64,000 nucleotides of DNA from Herpetospermum pedunculosum (GCA_028017165.1 CM051531.1:49353893-49417892); one strand, 5' to 3'. Positions 22,516-35,508 are shown, counted from the stretch's first letter. A program made the numbers and translations. Notes: generated by a model not told the origin, from the sequence alone.

Positions 22516-23353
22516 TATTGTTTAAAGGGGGCCATTATAACTAAATAATGTAACTACATATTTTAAGGAAATGTTTATATATATATATAAAATTCAAAAT
22601 TTTGGGGAGACTGTGGCTCTCCCAGTCTCCATATAGGTCCGCCCCTGAATATTATTGGCTAGATATTATTAAATTACCTTTTGAATTAGGTTTACTTATA
22701 GTATTAAATAGGTCATTAAGTTTGTATCTCATATATTTTTTTTTATGGATTTTAAATAGCTTCCTAGCGGATTATCCTTGTCCCACAGGCAATGCCAATT
22801 GTTGATGCCCAAAATTAGAGAGGCAACCTTGCTTTGTCGTTTAAGATTTGTGTATTAGAGGATGAAGCCACCTACAAAATAGAAAAGTTATCCACCAATA
22901 AGGTAATAGCCACAACCACTTTGATGCGTAAATTAAATTTTTTTTTGACAACATGTGGGGAAGAGAATTCGAACTTGAAACCTCTTGCTCATAATTCATA
23001 CAGTATGTCGGTTGAAATTCACTCATTCTCATATAGAAAAAATATATGAGTAGTTCCCTTAAGTGCTGATTTCGCGACTTGAACAATGAGGCATCACCCT
23101 CTCATTGGTCCGAGAGGGGCTTAGTTTATGGTAGAATCATAAACATATGTTGTTCATTAGAGAATCAGTGGTACTTAGGGTTAAAATGTAATTATATGGG
23201 TAAAACAGACTTTTGACCCAACTGTAATTACGAACAACTCATGAATGATCGACTTGAATGTAATGGTTATATCCATGGACACAACTTATCCTACAATGCA
23301 TAAGAGTGCAACTCTAAGCTATAGTGGAGTGATCTAGAATTAATAAATGAAAG
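22516..23353. other. Spacer with transposon remnants
   Basis: GGTCCGCCCCTG at 22636-22647 is the inverse of a hAT-like end. A SINE-like piece in minus orientation (poly(T), then AGAGAATTCGAAC) lies at about 22938-23040. No gene. Confidence 0.45.
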
Positions 23354-23356
23354 TTA

Positions 23357-24471
23357 GGCCGCATTTACTTCCCTCCAAACGTAATGAATCAATGGTAATT
23401 CTGACAGTGGGACCCACATTCATTACGTTTGAGAGTGTTTACCAAAATCTGTAAACGTAATTAAACTGTGGGTCCCATCTCGAAGTGACTAATCCCATTA
23501 CACCCCATCTCTACCATCTTGAGGGTCTTCAATGGGATTACCATTGCAGATTACGTGGGGCCCACTGATTTTCTACCAATTTCCTTTCACAAATGTCCAT
23601 TCTCTCTCTTCCTAGATTCTCACAAATGTAATTCTTTTACACTTTGTCATTTTTTCTCATTCTTCTATGGTTTTTTATTTGTTCGTTACTTTTGATAAAA
23701 AAAATTTTGATTTTTTTTTCATCCAACGCATTTCCAATTCATTATTCTAGGCGTTTATGCAGATCAAATCTAAGGACATTTTCATAGTTTTGTATATTTA
23801 TTCTGGGTGTTTACAAAGAAGAAATGTCGTCTTCAACCTCGTAATCGTTTGGTTTAGGGCGCAAATGAGGAAAATTAATACATGATTACACGATTTGGAA
23901 AACTATCATGATTTATAGTAATACCATAAAAAAGATTACAAACCTGGTTCATTACACGAGTACAAACTTGACCGTGAACATGATTTATATCATACGGCGA
24001 TGAAGTTCATAGAGTACCAAAAGTTCCGAAGAGAAAATGAACTGCGACTCTGAAACGTAAGATGGCGGAAAAGGAATCAGAACTTGCTTGAATTAGTTGC
24101 GAAACCACCGGTCCGGCGAGAAGGAACACCGTTATCTTGTGGCGGAGAGGAAGAATGAGAAGTGTGGCAGAGAGGAAGAATGAGAAGGGAGTTCGAATAA
24201 ACGACGTTTTGGGCAGAGAGGAAGAATGAAGAAGACGTGTGTTTTTGGCGATCACTTTGTTATTATAACAGAGGGTACTATGGTAAATTCACGAATGATT
24301 ACGTTTGAATTGAACATATCAATGGAATTAAGATTACGTTTGAATTGGGCTGAAGTAAACTCTATCAAAGGTAAATCGATTACGATTGAAACCTTTAATC
24401 CATTACAGTCAATTACAATTAATTTATTACGATTGTTGGGGAAAATCCATTACGGACTGGTAAACATGGCC
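23357..24471. mobile_element. PIF/Harbinger-like non-autonomous element
   Basis: Inverted ends GGCCGCATTTAC (left) and GTAAACATGGCC (right) are flanked by TTA on both sides (23354-23356 and 24472-24474). The 3-bp TTA/TAA duplication with GGCC-starting ends is typical of Tourist-like elements. At 1115 bp it encodes no recognisable transposase. Confidence 0.7.
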
Positions 24472-24474
24472 TTA

Positions 24475-26128
24475 ATTGATTAATGAGTTTAATTAATTTA
24501 TTTTGTGTCATTGAGTTTATAAATCTTAGGTCCGTAAGGCCTCTTGCTAGTTTACCATAATACTAAAAAGATCAATTTAGTTAAAAGAAATTTTTAAATA
24601 TAAAAAATTAATATTTAATATATTTGATATATTAAATGTAGAAAAAGAAAATATATTTATTGTATTTGATATGTTAAATATTAGAGAAAATAATTTATGT
24701 ATTACATTAATATTAAAAACTATATATATATGAAATTTGAATTTGAATGAGATTCAAATAAATATAAAAAATATATTTTAATATAATAGATATTAAAATA
24801 TATTTTATCAAATAAAATTAGTTCTCGAAGTTTAAAAATGTCCAATAAATTTACGAGCTTAGACAAACACTGTTCACTCTTGAACTTTAAAAATGTCCAA
24901 TAAATTCACGAGATCTATAAGACATTATTTTAAAAATTGAAGAACTAAATTTGTAATATTTTATTTTAATATAAAAAAATAATATTAAATACATTAATAT
25001 ATAATATGTATTCCAAAATTATGAAAATGTAGAGTTGTCATACCTTCGAAATATCAAGTTCACCCTCCACTCTACCCTACTTCGATATTTTGGTTCACCA
25101 AAAAAATGTTTTTTAAGAATTTTTTTTAAAACAATTTTTTTTTATAGAAATATTTATAATAGAAATAATCCTATGATTGATGATATTTTTTCAAAAATAT
25201 TTTTATATAAAATTTTGTTTGGTTTGCTTTACGCTAAAAATATTTTTATTAATGTCAAATTACTATAAAAAATAATTATTAATAAACCATAGAAATTAAC
25301 CAGTTCAAACTCATATTTAAAACACTATATTTTGGTGGTAATCCAAAAACTTAAGTTATAAATATCAGATATATATTACATTCGACATAATACTTCATTA
25401 AGACTCATTCCGATACATGTAACAAAAATATCAATAATATTTTTGAAATTATATATAAAAATAGTGTAAGTAAAGTAGGAGAATGAACACTTCAAATCTA
25501 GTGGTGTAAGCGTTAGAACTTAGAGTCGGCTTTGATTTCTTTAAAATTAAACAATTTAAATTAAGTTAAGCTATATAACCTTCGAAGAAACTATAATATT
25601 CTTGTGTTCCATCTCGACAAGAATCTTCTTATCTATGAAAGAACAATTATCTCCAAAATGTGAAGTATGGGTGAGTAGTGTGTTTGTCCAAACTTTGACT
25701 AAACTTTTATTGGACAATAAATTCACGAGCTTTTCAAATCTAGTAACTCCTTGAACTTTAAAAATGTCCAATAAATTCACGAGCTTTCAATTTTGTATCG
25801 AGTCGGTCTTAGGCATATTAATGTTTTTTTAAAAGATTAACTCTTGTATTAGAGAAAATTTAATTTTGTCTCTAATTAAACCTGAAAGCTTTTTAAATTT
25901 GTTTTTTAAAAAATGACGATAAGTTAAGGATCTATTAGACACAAAATTAAATTTTATGTCTCTAATAGACCATTTGATTTTTTTTTTAATTTAAAAAATG
26001 CCTCTATTGGATACAAAATAGAAAGTTTTATGGATCTATTAGACCTATGATTTAAAGTTTAAAGACTTATTACACATTTTAAAGTTCAGGACCATATACA
26101 CACAAATCTAAAATTTTAAAGACAAAAA
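24475..26128. other. AT-rich spacer with degenerate repeats
   Basis: AAATGTCCAATAAATTCACGAG occurs several times (24840-24915, 25715-25790). Frames are short and without domains. TCACCCTCCACTC near 25060 resembles words near 31400. I see no gene. Confidence 0.45.
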
Positions 26129-26716
26129 TGTTAGATTTATTGGACAAATATATATATAAAATGTGTTTGGGCTATTTTTATTTGGAACTCAATAAAAATA
26201 AGGTGATCATTAAGTATTTATTATTTTTATTGAGTAAGTTACATAATTAATATAATTAATGGTATGGAAGTTATGCGTAGAAACCGTCAAATTTATTTAT
26301 TATTTATGATGGTTAAATAATAAATAAATAACAAAAATATAAAGGGTTGTGGTTCCCCGATTCATAAGTGATAAGTTTTCATATCTCATTAACCTCCATC
26401 GTTAGAGAGAATAAGGGAGAAAACCGCTTGTAGAATTGGAAGAGCAAACCCAATTCAAAGATCTTCTTCATCATGAATCCAGGAATAAAGAAATCCTACA
26501 ATTGGTTCATCATCACTTGAAGAGCAAACCCAATTCAAAGATCTTCTTCATCATGAATCCAGGTACGCTTCCGCTTATTTAATCAACTCATGAACATAGA
26601 GATTCATGTATTAGGTTTGTGATTCATGCATGTTAGATATTATCAATCTATAGGATTATAGATTAAAGCCTAAAAGAAATCTAACAAGTTAGAATCATGA
26701 ACTTAGGAATAAAGAA
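26129..26716 (+). repeat. 5' LTR of copia element 2 (3' end truncated)
   Basis: Matches 28865-29452 almost perfectly. An 83-bp internal repetition (AGAGCAAACCCAATTCAAAG twice) is present in both LTR copies, so it predates insertion. Confidence 0.88.
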
Positions 26717-26797
26717 CTTCAAGACAATAATACAAATCTTCCCATTGAAAATGAGGTAAACATTCCTGAAGAACAAACTCAACAACCTCAAGAACAA

Positions 26798-28484
26798 ATG
26801 CAATTACGGAGATCCACGAGAGAAAGGAGAAATGCTATTTCGGATGACTATATTGTATTTCTCCAAGAACATGAGGATAGCGTTGAAATGATGGAAGATG
26901 ATCCTATCAACTTACATCAAGCAATGCATAGTTCTAATTCTCATAAATGGATTATTGCCATGAATGAAGAAATTAAGTCTATGGAAGACAATGACGTTTG
27001 GGATCTAGTCTCATTACCTGAAGGTGCGAAACCTATTGGTTGTAAATGGATATTTAAAACCAAAAGGGATTCAAAGGGTGATGTAGAAAGATATAAGGCA
27101 CGTCTTGTTGCAAAGGGTTTCACTCAGAGGGAAGGTATTGATTTTACAGAAACTTTTTCCCCTGTTTCGACAAAGGACTCTTTTAGGACGATCATGGCAT
27201 TAGTGGCGCATTTTTGATCTTGAGCTACACCAAATGGATGTTAAGACTGCGTTTCTAAATGGCAACATTGATGAAACAATTTTTATGAATCAACCAGAAA
27301 ATTTTGTGGTGGGAGATCCAAACAAAATGGTTTGTAAACTAAAGAAATCCATATATGGTCTCAAGCAAGCTTCTCGTCAATGGTATCACAAATTTCATGA
27401 AATTATTATCTCATTTGGTTTTGAGAGTAATTTAATTGATGATTGTGTATACCACAAATTCAGTGGGAGCAGACATATTTTTCTGATTTTATATGTTGAT
27501 GATATATTGCTCGCTAGCAATGATACAGGCTTACTGCATGAAACTAAAAGATTTCTTTCAACTAAGTTTGAAATGAAAGATCTTGGTGAGGCCTCTTTTG
27601 TATTAGGAATTCAGATACATCGAGATCGTTCTCGAGGTATACTTGGATTATCACAAAAGAGTTACATTGAAAATGTATTAAAAAGACATGGCATGCAGGA
27701 TTGTAAATCAGGAAATACCCCCGTTGTTAAAGGAGACAAATTTTGTCTTCAACAATGTCCTAAGAATGATCTTGAAGTTAAAGAAATGCAGAAAATTCCT
27801 TATGCATCTGCAGTAGGAAGTTTGATGTATGCACAAGTATGTACTCGACCAGATTTGGCATACATTGTCGGAATGTTGGGCAGATATCTGAGTAACTCTG
27901 GTATGGATCATTGGGTAGCTGTCAAGCGGGTTATGCGTTATTTGAAAAGAACTAAAGACTACATGCTCACATATAAGAAATCGGACCAACTGGAGATCGT
28001 TGGATATTCGGATTCAGATTTTGCTGGATGCCAAGACAGTCGGAGATCCACTTCAGGTTATATCTTTATGCTTGCTGGAGGAGCAATCTCATGGAAAAGT
28101 GTTAAACAAACACTCATTGCTTCTTCCACTATGGCCGCTGAATTTATAGCATGTCATGAGGCATCCAATCATGGAATGTGGCTGCGGAATTTTGTCACTG
28201 GGCTAAAGATTGTGAAAGGAATTGAAAGACCACTAAAGTTATTCTGTGACAATAAATCAGCAGTCATGTATTCGAACAACAATAGGAGTTCAACTAAGTC
28301 AAAGCACATTGACATCAAGTTCCTAGTTGTTAAAGAAAGAGTTCAGAGTGGTCATTTATATATAGAACATATTGGTACAAACTCTATGATTGCGGATCCG
28401 TTAACTAAGGGACTACCACCCAAGGTCTTTTTGGAGCATACTGCTCAAATGGGTGTTATGTTATTTGAAGATATTCAGATTTAG
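26798..28484 (+). pseudogene. Copia reverse transcriptase and RNase H remnant
   Basis: First frame (26798-27217): an RT N-terminus with GCKWIFKTKRDSKG and KARLVAKGFTQREG. An extra T in the run at about 27208-27213 shifts the frame and gives TGA. The second frame (27234-28484) continues with MDVKTAFLNG, LKKSIYGLKQASRQWY, the catalytic LILYVDDILLAS, and RNase H motifs (SDSDFAGC, SSTMAAEFIA, FCDNKSA, TKSKHIDIKF). Open reading continues left of 26798 toward the deletion. With one single-base break in an otherwise intact domain pair, decay is recent or the extra T is an assembly error. It cannot act alone without gag and integrase. Confidence 0.88.
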
Positions 28485-28864
28485 TGGGAGTTTGTTTCTA
28501 TATATATGTATGTTATACAGACTTATTGATTACTGCAGTTTATGGATAATAAAGAATTTTGTTACACTCTGTTTATGGAAAATTTTGATCTCATTAGGGA
28601 CCAGTTAGAAGTTGACATGATGGATCACATTGGATGTCATTTCTATGCTACACATCCGTACTATGATCTATGTCATTTAATTATATTGATATTCGTGATC
28701 ATTGATGGGTTGAATTACGAACTAATGTAATTAAACCGCTTTGGTTCAATGTTGATATGATTAATGCACGAGATTGATTTGGAGTAACTTTAAATTATGA
28801 TAGCCACATTATTTGCGCATAAAGATGAACACATGTAATTATATATATTGTCCAAGTGGGAGAT

Positions 28865-29460
28865 TGTTAGATTTATTGGACAAATATATATATAAAATGT
28901 GTTTGGGCTATTTTTATTTGGAACTCAATAAAAATAAGGTGATCATTAAGTATTTATTATTTTTATTGAGTAAGTTACATAATTAATATAATTAATGGTA
29001 TGGAAGTTATGTGTAGAAACCGTCAAATTTATTTATTATTTATGATGGTTAAATAATAAATAAATAACAAAAATATAAAGGGTTGTGGTTCTCCGATTCA
29101 TAAGCGATAAGTTTTCATATCTCATTAACCTCCATCGTTAGAGAGAATAAGGGAGAAAACCGCTTGTAGAATTGGAAGAGCAAACCCAATTCAAAGATCT
29201 TCTTCATCATGAATCCAGGAATAAAGAAATCCTACAATTGGTTCATCATCACTTGAAGAGCAAACCCAATTCAAAGATCTTCTTCATCATGAATCCAGGT
29301 ACGCTTCCGCTTATTTAATCAACTCATGAACATAGAGATTCATGTATTAGGTTTGTGATTCATGCATGTTAGATATTATCAATCTATAGGATTATAGATT
29401 AAAGCCTAAAAGAAATCTAACAAGTTAGAATCATGAACTTAGGAATAAAGAAACCCTACA
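28865..29460 (+). repeat. 3' LTR of copia element 2
   Basis: Complete 596-bp LTR, TG...CA, followed by the AAAAA target duplication. Confidence 0.88.
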
Positions 29461-29514
29461 AAAAATTGTAATTTTACCTTATTTGAATTGTGCCCCTACC
29501 ATAAATTCATGGAT

Positions 29515-30719
29515 TCGCCCCTAGTATGAGACATGCCTACACATGAAACATGAAGTGTGAAGCATGCATATGCGTGAGGCGTGAGGCATGGGACGACCTA
29601 TGTTAATAAAGAGAAGGGTCGTCCCTTTTGGTGGCCCATGCAAGGAGAAATGGTCGACCCTTGTTAATAAAGAGGGTCATCTTTTGGTTCCCTATGCAAG
29701 GATAGAGGGAAGGTCGGTCATTTGGTCGACCTATGCATTAAATGAGGAGGGACCTGATCGGCGGACCCATGCATGTCGTTACAAGAAAACCAAGATCTTG
29801 TTCACTCTAAACTGTTACGTCTCGAAAAGTCAATTGTTGTTACAAGTCTAGGGGTGCATTTAGAAGAGAATTGATTTAAATCCCCAACGGATGAGGTCGT
29901 GGGGATGACTAGCCCCGTCTCTTAAATGCTAATGATGGGCATAAAAAGATAACAAGCCAAGGTAATTATTCGGAGGATAATTACGCAACTAAAGAGGCGG
30001 CCTACTATTACGAAAGACAAACGTATATAACAAGGTACAATCTTAGTTCAAGGTATGCTAAAATTACTTACTTAAACTACACTAGTAAATAGTTTTTACT
30101 CGAGCAATATTAACTTGAGCATCAGAGTAAACGTTGTTAGACCACGTCAGACTCAATCTCCTTTGTTTATAAGGCATTTGCAGAGGCTTCATTCAGGAGA
30201 AAACAAATTTTTTGTTGCTACCATTTTCCGATAGCAATAGTTAGTGTCGTCTGTGTGGAAACCTTTATTCGTGCTTTACCGAGAACTGTGCATTATTCGA
30301 AAATCATGAACAACAACGAGATGAACATAAATCACCAAGTCACCGATGGAGAGTATTCTGATCACGAACAACATCCCTAGTGAATGGTTGTTCGTGACCC
30401 GAATATGCCAAATGCTAGGGCAAGTCCACTTGTTGAACTTAGTCAACACTTGGCAACACTAGTAGAGAAGATGAAAGCAATAGAAATTATACAAGAGTAG
30501 AATCCTATTACGGAGGGAATGTCTAAAAATCTTCAAGACTGACCGAAAGGCGGTAGACCAGAAGGATAGATTAAGGCAAAGGCAACAATCCGCGACTCAA
30601 GGCCCGCCCTTGATACGAAACCCTCCAAAGGAAAATACCCGATGATTGAAGCTGAAGGAAAATCAAGGATAGAAAACATGCGTCCAGTGAAAAAGTTACG
30701 GTCAGGCATAGGAGAACCG
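29515..30719 (+). mobile_element. Ty3/gypsy-like LTR end and gag fragment
   Basis: LTR-like sequence runs to about 30240. It is followed by TTAGTGTCGTCTGTGTGGAA, which resembles the TTGGCGCCGTCTGTGGGGA primer-binding region common in plant gypsy elements. A short gag-like start (ATG at 30306, MNNNEMNINHQ) meets a stop within about 25 codons, and further stops follow. No pol. It ends abruptly at about 30720, where PSY-unit sequence begins. Confidence 0.5.
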
Positions 30720-31125
30720 TTGAAACTAAATGGAGGTTTTATTTCATTCAATCTAGGAAATGGATTGAAAGGTATATGGAAAATAAGATGAATGGATCCT
30801 TAGCCTCTAACTTCCCTCACATGTGGTAGAATTTATTGTGTAATTAGATTATGCAGAATATTACATTGTATATTCTTTTATGTTTTTTCGTTTTTTAGTT
30901 CAATGAGGGAGATTCACCATCCGATCTCACAAGAGATGTAGTACATGTCTATTACCGTTAAGTTATACTCACTTTGATATGTTTTTGCATCAATATTTTT
31001 CTTAATTAAAAAGTACCATTTTCATTCATCCTTGGTATGAATTATTATTCTTTTAGAAACCACAACTACTCTCTCTTCCAAATGATTATAGTTGAAAGTT
31101 AAACATGTTTTAATTTATCTTACTA
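30720..31125 (-). repeat. Remnant of a PSY duplication unit (upstream part only)
   Basis: TTGAAACTAAATGGAGGTTT and GGATTGAAAGGTAT match the region just upstream of the TATA boxes of PSY-like genes. The distal part (TTCATTCATCCTTGG, GTTGAAAGTTAAACATGTTT) matches the unit ends at 18400, 33710 and 46050. The exons are absent, replaced by gypsy-like DNA. A SINE-like piece lies at about 30885-30985. Confidence 0.55.
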
Positions 31126-31867
31126 ATTCATATTTTGGATTAGAATGAGAGGTTATATGTATATATCATCTAGTACATGTTTCAGTGCATTGATTCTTGG
31201 ATTTTGAAGACAGATTTTCCCAATTTGCAGAATTGAAATATTAAACTGTAATTGAAATTCAAAAAATTTAAAATTTAAAATATTAAATTCTAAATCCTAA
31301 ACCCTAAATGCTAAACTCAAAATATTAAACCCTAAACCTTAAAATCGGAAAGATAAATTGAAAACAAACCCTTCCTCTGCTGAGCCAAAATTTGGAAGTG
31401 GAGTGGAGGGTGAACTTGATATCTTCGAAGGTATGACAACGCTACATTTTCTCATTTGTTGTCCGACATTCACATATTTCACCTTATTTTGTCCAAAGAA
31501 ACTATCAGATTTTAAATTAATGATTTGCAAATGTTTTTCCTTATTTGTTTTTTTTTTTTAACCGACAATTTATGTGGGAGTTAAAACCATTGGACTAGGT
31601 TTTTTGGAATTCAAAATATAACCGCCAAATATTTATGTAAAATATAGTAATGGATAGAATATTTGTAAATAAATTTGGTCTTGCAAAATAGATTCAACAT
31701 ACTAAATTATATGGTCTACCTGCTAAACATTTAAGTCACTAGGCTTAAATTATGGTTACAATATAACAATATATACCAAGTTTTTATTTACAAATAATCT
31801 CTTAGTAATGTTGGATATAAATGAAAAATGGGCCTAATATGAAGCTGGTTTATGTTCTTATCCCATT
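31126..31867. other. AT-rich spacer
   Basis: Contains repeated TAAACCCTAAA-like words at about 31270-31340 and no gene. The words at 31400-31440 (GGTGAACTTGATATC, GAAGGTATGACAACG) resemble the inverse of 25030-25070. Confidence 0.4.
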
Positions 31868-32201
31868 TGTATACCAAATGTCTATATCACAATGCTTTGG
31901 TTAAAATTATCCCTCAATTAACATAAATGTAATTGTCAAATAGAGGGAGAGGTTTCAGTTCATACAAAATTCCATGGATATTTTTTAACATTACCATACT
32001 ATTTTCAATATTCATTGCATCAATTTGATAATAAATGATTTCATTCTCAATAGAAATGGAGTCGTGATTACATCAATATATAATATAATATTTGTAGTAT
32101 ACTACTACTACTCATGAACATCGTTAATAATTCTTTGTTAAGCTTCATTGCTGATCCTACATGGTGCAAACATGATCCTCCTCTGGCAAACAAATATTTG
32201 G

Positions 32202-32894
32202 TTAGGGCTTTGTGCTGACATAGCCATTGAAAGCGGTTAAAACCTCGAATCGTGGTGGCGGTGCTGACGGGTGTGGAGTATGTTTTGGATTAGCTCTTGT
32301 ATTAGCATAGTCGTCTATCACAACTGTTGTCGCTTGTTTTCCATCAAATCGGTGTGGCGGTTCTGGCGGGTGTGGAATATTCATTTTTGGACTAGGGCTT
32401 GGATCAGCATAGTCGTCTATCACAACTGTCGTCGGTTGTTTTCTCTCAAATCGGTGTGGCGGTTCTGGCGGGTGTGGAATATGCATTTGTGGAGTAGGGC
32501 TTGGATCAACATAGTCATCTATCACAACTGTCGTCACTTTTTTCCCTCAAGTCGGTGTGGCGGTTCTGGCGGGTGTGGAATATGCATTTTTGGACTAGGG
32601 CTCGGATCAGCATAGTCGTCTATCACAACCGTCGTGGCTTGCTTTCCTGAAGCTTCAAAATTAGCGAAATTCAACTTTCATCTATCTTTTGATAATTATA
32701 CAATGAGATGGTTGACTCACAAATGAAGACTTTAGTTTATATAAAACTGACAATTTAAATTTTGTTTTTCTATAACATTCAAAATACAAGCTAAAAAAAT
32801 TTAGACTCTCTGAATCGGTAATGGTTTGCATACCTGAATGGGGCGTGATCCGAGCCGAGCCAAGGAAGAGACAAAGCTGAGCTTTAGAATCCAT
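32202..32894 (-). pseudogene. PSY-like: PSY-like gene 3: four-unit precursor, disrupted
   Basis: Exon 1 (32894-32834) has an in-frame 21-bp deletion relative to its paralogues. Its signal peptide is only MDSKAQLCLFLGSA and the hydrophobic core is probably too short for efficient secretion. The donor CAG|GTATGC and acceptor CTTCAG (exon 2 from 32646) are kept. Unit 1 is DYADPSPSPKMHIPHPP. After it, one base is missing in the GGAAAGCAAG linker, so TGA follows at 32534-32536 and the product is about 57 residues. Three further units lie downstream in another frame: two with IPHPPEPPHRF and a last one DYANTRANPKHTPHP, followed by a tail ending YVSTKP. Units 1-3 have lost the NPKHDP core; the last keeps NPKH. 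Probably a pseudogene, though a one-unit protein could still be made. Confidence 0.75.
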
Positions 32895-32953
32895 GTTGTT
32901 TCCTTTTGTCTTTATTTGTAAGATTCATAATGGGGAATGTGAATTGAGGTCCA

Positions 32954-32961
32954 TATTTATA
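32954..32961 (-). promoter_or_regulatory. TATA box of PSY-like gene 3
   Basis: TATAAATA followed by TGGACCTC, about 60 bp upstream of the ATG. The promoter is preserved although the coding region is broken. Confidence 0.65.
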
Positions 32962-32999
32962 GATGGAAAATAAGGAACCAAATGGACTTAAAGGTATGA

Positions 33000-33739
33000 A
33001 GTTTTGAAGCAAAAAATGGATCAAATTATATTGTTATAAAATAAAAACGATAAAATTAAATTAATTATTGGAAAACTGGCAAAATTAATATCTTAATTTA
33101 TTCATACTTTAATGCCCCCAGAAAAATTGCTCAAAATAAAAAATAAAAAAATAATTGGCCTTTATTGAATCTGTGAAATTTGAAACTAACCCATTAACAG
33201 TCAAATGCATATATGACAGTTCAGTTTTCTCGAAAATATGGTGCATAATAATAATAAATACAAATTCAAATCAGGATTAGTATGAAAATACATGGAGTAT
33301 GAAAATACATGCATATATGCTGCATAATAATATATGGAATATAATAATAATAAATACATGCATATATGCTGCATAATAATAATAAATAATAATAACTTTC
33401 TTATATAATTTTTTTTTTTTTTTTCAAAAAAAAAAAAACTTTATTTGTGTGTTACATATTGATTATTTCCATTAATCTAGCCATCATCTTTATTTGTGAG
33501 AATCACAAAAATTATTATGAGAATATCATGGAGTTACATTTTCATTATTTTCATTAATCTTTATTTGTGAGAATCACATGTATTATTATCAAGATATATC
33601 AAACATCTTAAAATTAAAAAGTTCCATTTTCATTCATCCTTGGTATGAATTATTATTCTTTTAGAAACCACAACTACTCATTTTCTTCCAAATTATTATC
33701 CTTGAAAGTTAAACATGTTTTAATTTATCTTACTAATTC
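33000..33739. other. Upstream part of the gene 3 duplication unit
   Basis: TGACAGTTCAGTTTTCT and TCCATTAATCTAGCCATCATC match upstream flanks of genes 2 and 4. AATAAT/ATACATGCATAT microrepeats lie at about 33240-33400. The unit end AGTTAAACATGTTTTAATTT is at about 33705-33725. Confidence 0.55.
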
Positions 33740-34109
33740 TGTTGTTTGAGAAAGATTAGAGAAATGAGGAATACAACTACACATTTTCATTCAATAACAA
33801 TGGTGCATAAATACACTTTCTAAATGCTAAATATAGCTTAGTTAACTCCATAAAAAAGAGTCACTAACTCTACTAACTCTAACTCCACAAAACTAGTCAT
33901 TTACTCCACTAACTCTAAATATAGCAACTGACTAACAATAGACTTGTAGATTTGAGTTAACTAAGATATTCCTTCTAACTCAAATGTTGCAAACATCTAG
34001 CTTGATCCTAACACAACTACACTACTTCTCTCATATACCTCACTCGGCAGTATAGTCCCTGGTAAATTATCAACTAGTTCATCAGAATCCAGAGAAACTT
34101 CTTGTTGCT

Positions 34110-34879
34110 TCACCGTACCTCTTCTTCTTTTGTCCAGTCCCACTTTTCATCCTCCCATAATTGAACACACTTACTAATCACCATCTTCTTTTTGTGAGGT
34201 TGATAGATCTTGTACGCTTTGAACATCATGGTGTAGCCTACAACGATTCTTGTTTTTGCTTCTTCGCTCAACTTGTCTCTTTTCACCTGTAGAACATGAG
34301 AAAAGCACAAACAACCAAACACATTCAAATTTGATTTAGTATTAAACCAATCTTTAAACGGTGTCTTCTTCTCCAATACCCTTATAGGTAGTCTATTCAA
34401 TAAAAAAACGGATGTGTTTGCTGCTTCAGCCCGAAACTCCTTTGACAAGTTTTTTTCATGCAACATGCATCTTGTCATCTCCATAATACTCATGTTCTTC
34501 CTTTCACTAACTCCGTTTTGTTGTGAGTATATGGAGTAGTGAGTTGATGCTCTATTCCAGCTTCTTCACAGAAGGAATTGAACCTTTGTGACGTGTATTC
34601 AATCCCGTTATCGGACCTCACCACTTGAATCTGACAACCACTCTGATTCTCAACCCATTTTTTAAACTTCAGAAACACTTCATCTACTTCAGATTTATGC
34701 TTCATGAAGTAAATCCAACACATTTTGGTATAATCATCAATAAAGATAATGAAATACCTACTACCATTGAGTGAGAGAGTTGGTTGAGGTTCACACAAGT
34801 CAGTGTGGATGAGCTGCAACTTCTCAGTTGCTTTCCAAATTGAGTTCTTGAATGGAAGCCTTGTTTGCTTCCTTGTCAA
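34110..34879 (-). pseudogene. Copia integrase remnant
   Basis: The upstream frame (34879-34490) has HTDLCEP and VRSDNG, the first two parts of the D,D-35-E core. A one-base loss near 34530 shifts the frame before the glutamate region. The second frame (34493-34110) continues with FGCLCFSHV and a truncated C-terminal domain. It stops where the element is deleted. Confidence 0.75.
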
Positions 34880-35079
34880 TCAAGTTTTTCATTTTGTTTT
34901 CAGCTCCTCCAGAACTGGTACTTCAACTGCCATTTCATTCTTCTGCAAATACTACAATCATTTTCTAATGAAAATGCCCAACCTCTTATGTCATAACTCA
35001 GTGTCACTCACTTGAAACTTGAAATTTATTCGTTCCTTCTCGAGTGGATCCAATAAAAAGCTCTTGTGCTGCATCTTTA

Positions 35080-35508
35080 TTATATTTTGAACAATTCATT
35101 TCCACTGGAATCGAAAATAAGGAATTTTCCTTCTTGAAATAACACTTTGAATCTCTTCTCTACTAGTTGACCAACACTTAACAAGTTTTGATCAATCTTA
35201 GGAACTAGAAACACTTCAGTAATCCACTTGGTTCCTACACAACTCTCTATTAACACTGCGTCGTCCTTCCCTTTCACTTCTAGATACTCACTATTCCTTA
35301 TCTTCACCCTTGACTTGAATGACTTGTCAAAGTCCTTGAACAACTCTTTTTCACCTGTCATGTGATTGGCGCACCTACTATCAATCAACCAACTGTCACA
35401 TTGAGTGACTGATGAGAAACAGGTAGCCACAAAAAGTCGATCTCCTTCTTGTTGTACTGCAACATGTGCTCCTTCTTGCTGTTGATATCCCTTACAAGAA
35501 TCTCTCAA
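35080..35508 (-). pseudogene. Copia aspartic protease remnant
   Basis: The active-site region reads WLIDSRCANHMTG; the usual DSG is changed to DSR, so the enzyme would be inactive. LVPKIDQNLLSVGQL is the conserved C-terminal part. Only this domain is open. Confidence 0.7.

Larger units (their letters stand above)
26129..29460 (+). mobile_element. Ty1/copia element, internally deleted, young LTRs
   Basis: The LTRs start TGTTAGATTT. The right LTR (28865-29460) ends ACCCTACA. The left LTR (26129-26716) is truncated a few bases before that end, where internal DNA has been deleted. AAAAA flanks both outer ends (26124-26128 and 29461-29465), a 5-bp target duplication. A purine tract AAGTGGGAGAT precedes the right LTR. 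I count about three differences in 588 bp of LTR. PBS, gag, protease and integrase are missing; only RT and RNase H remain. Confidence 0.88.
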
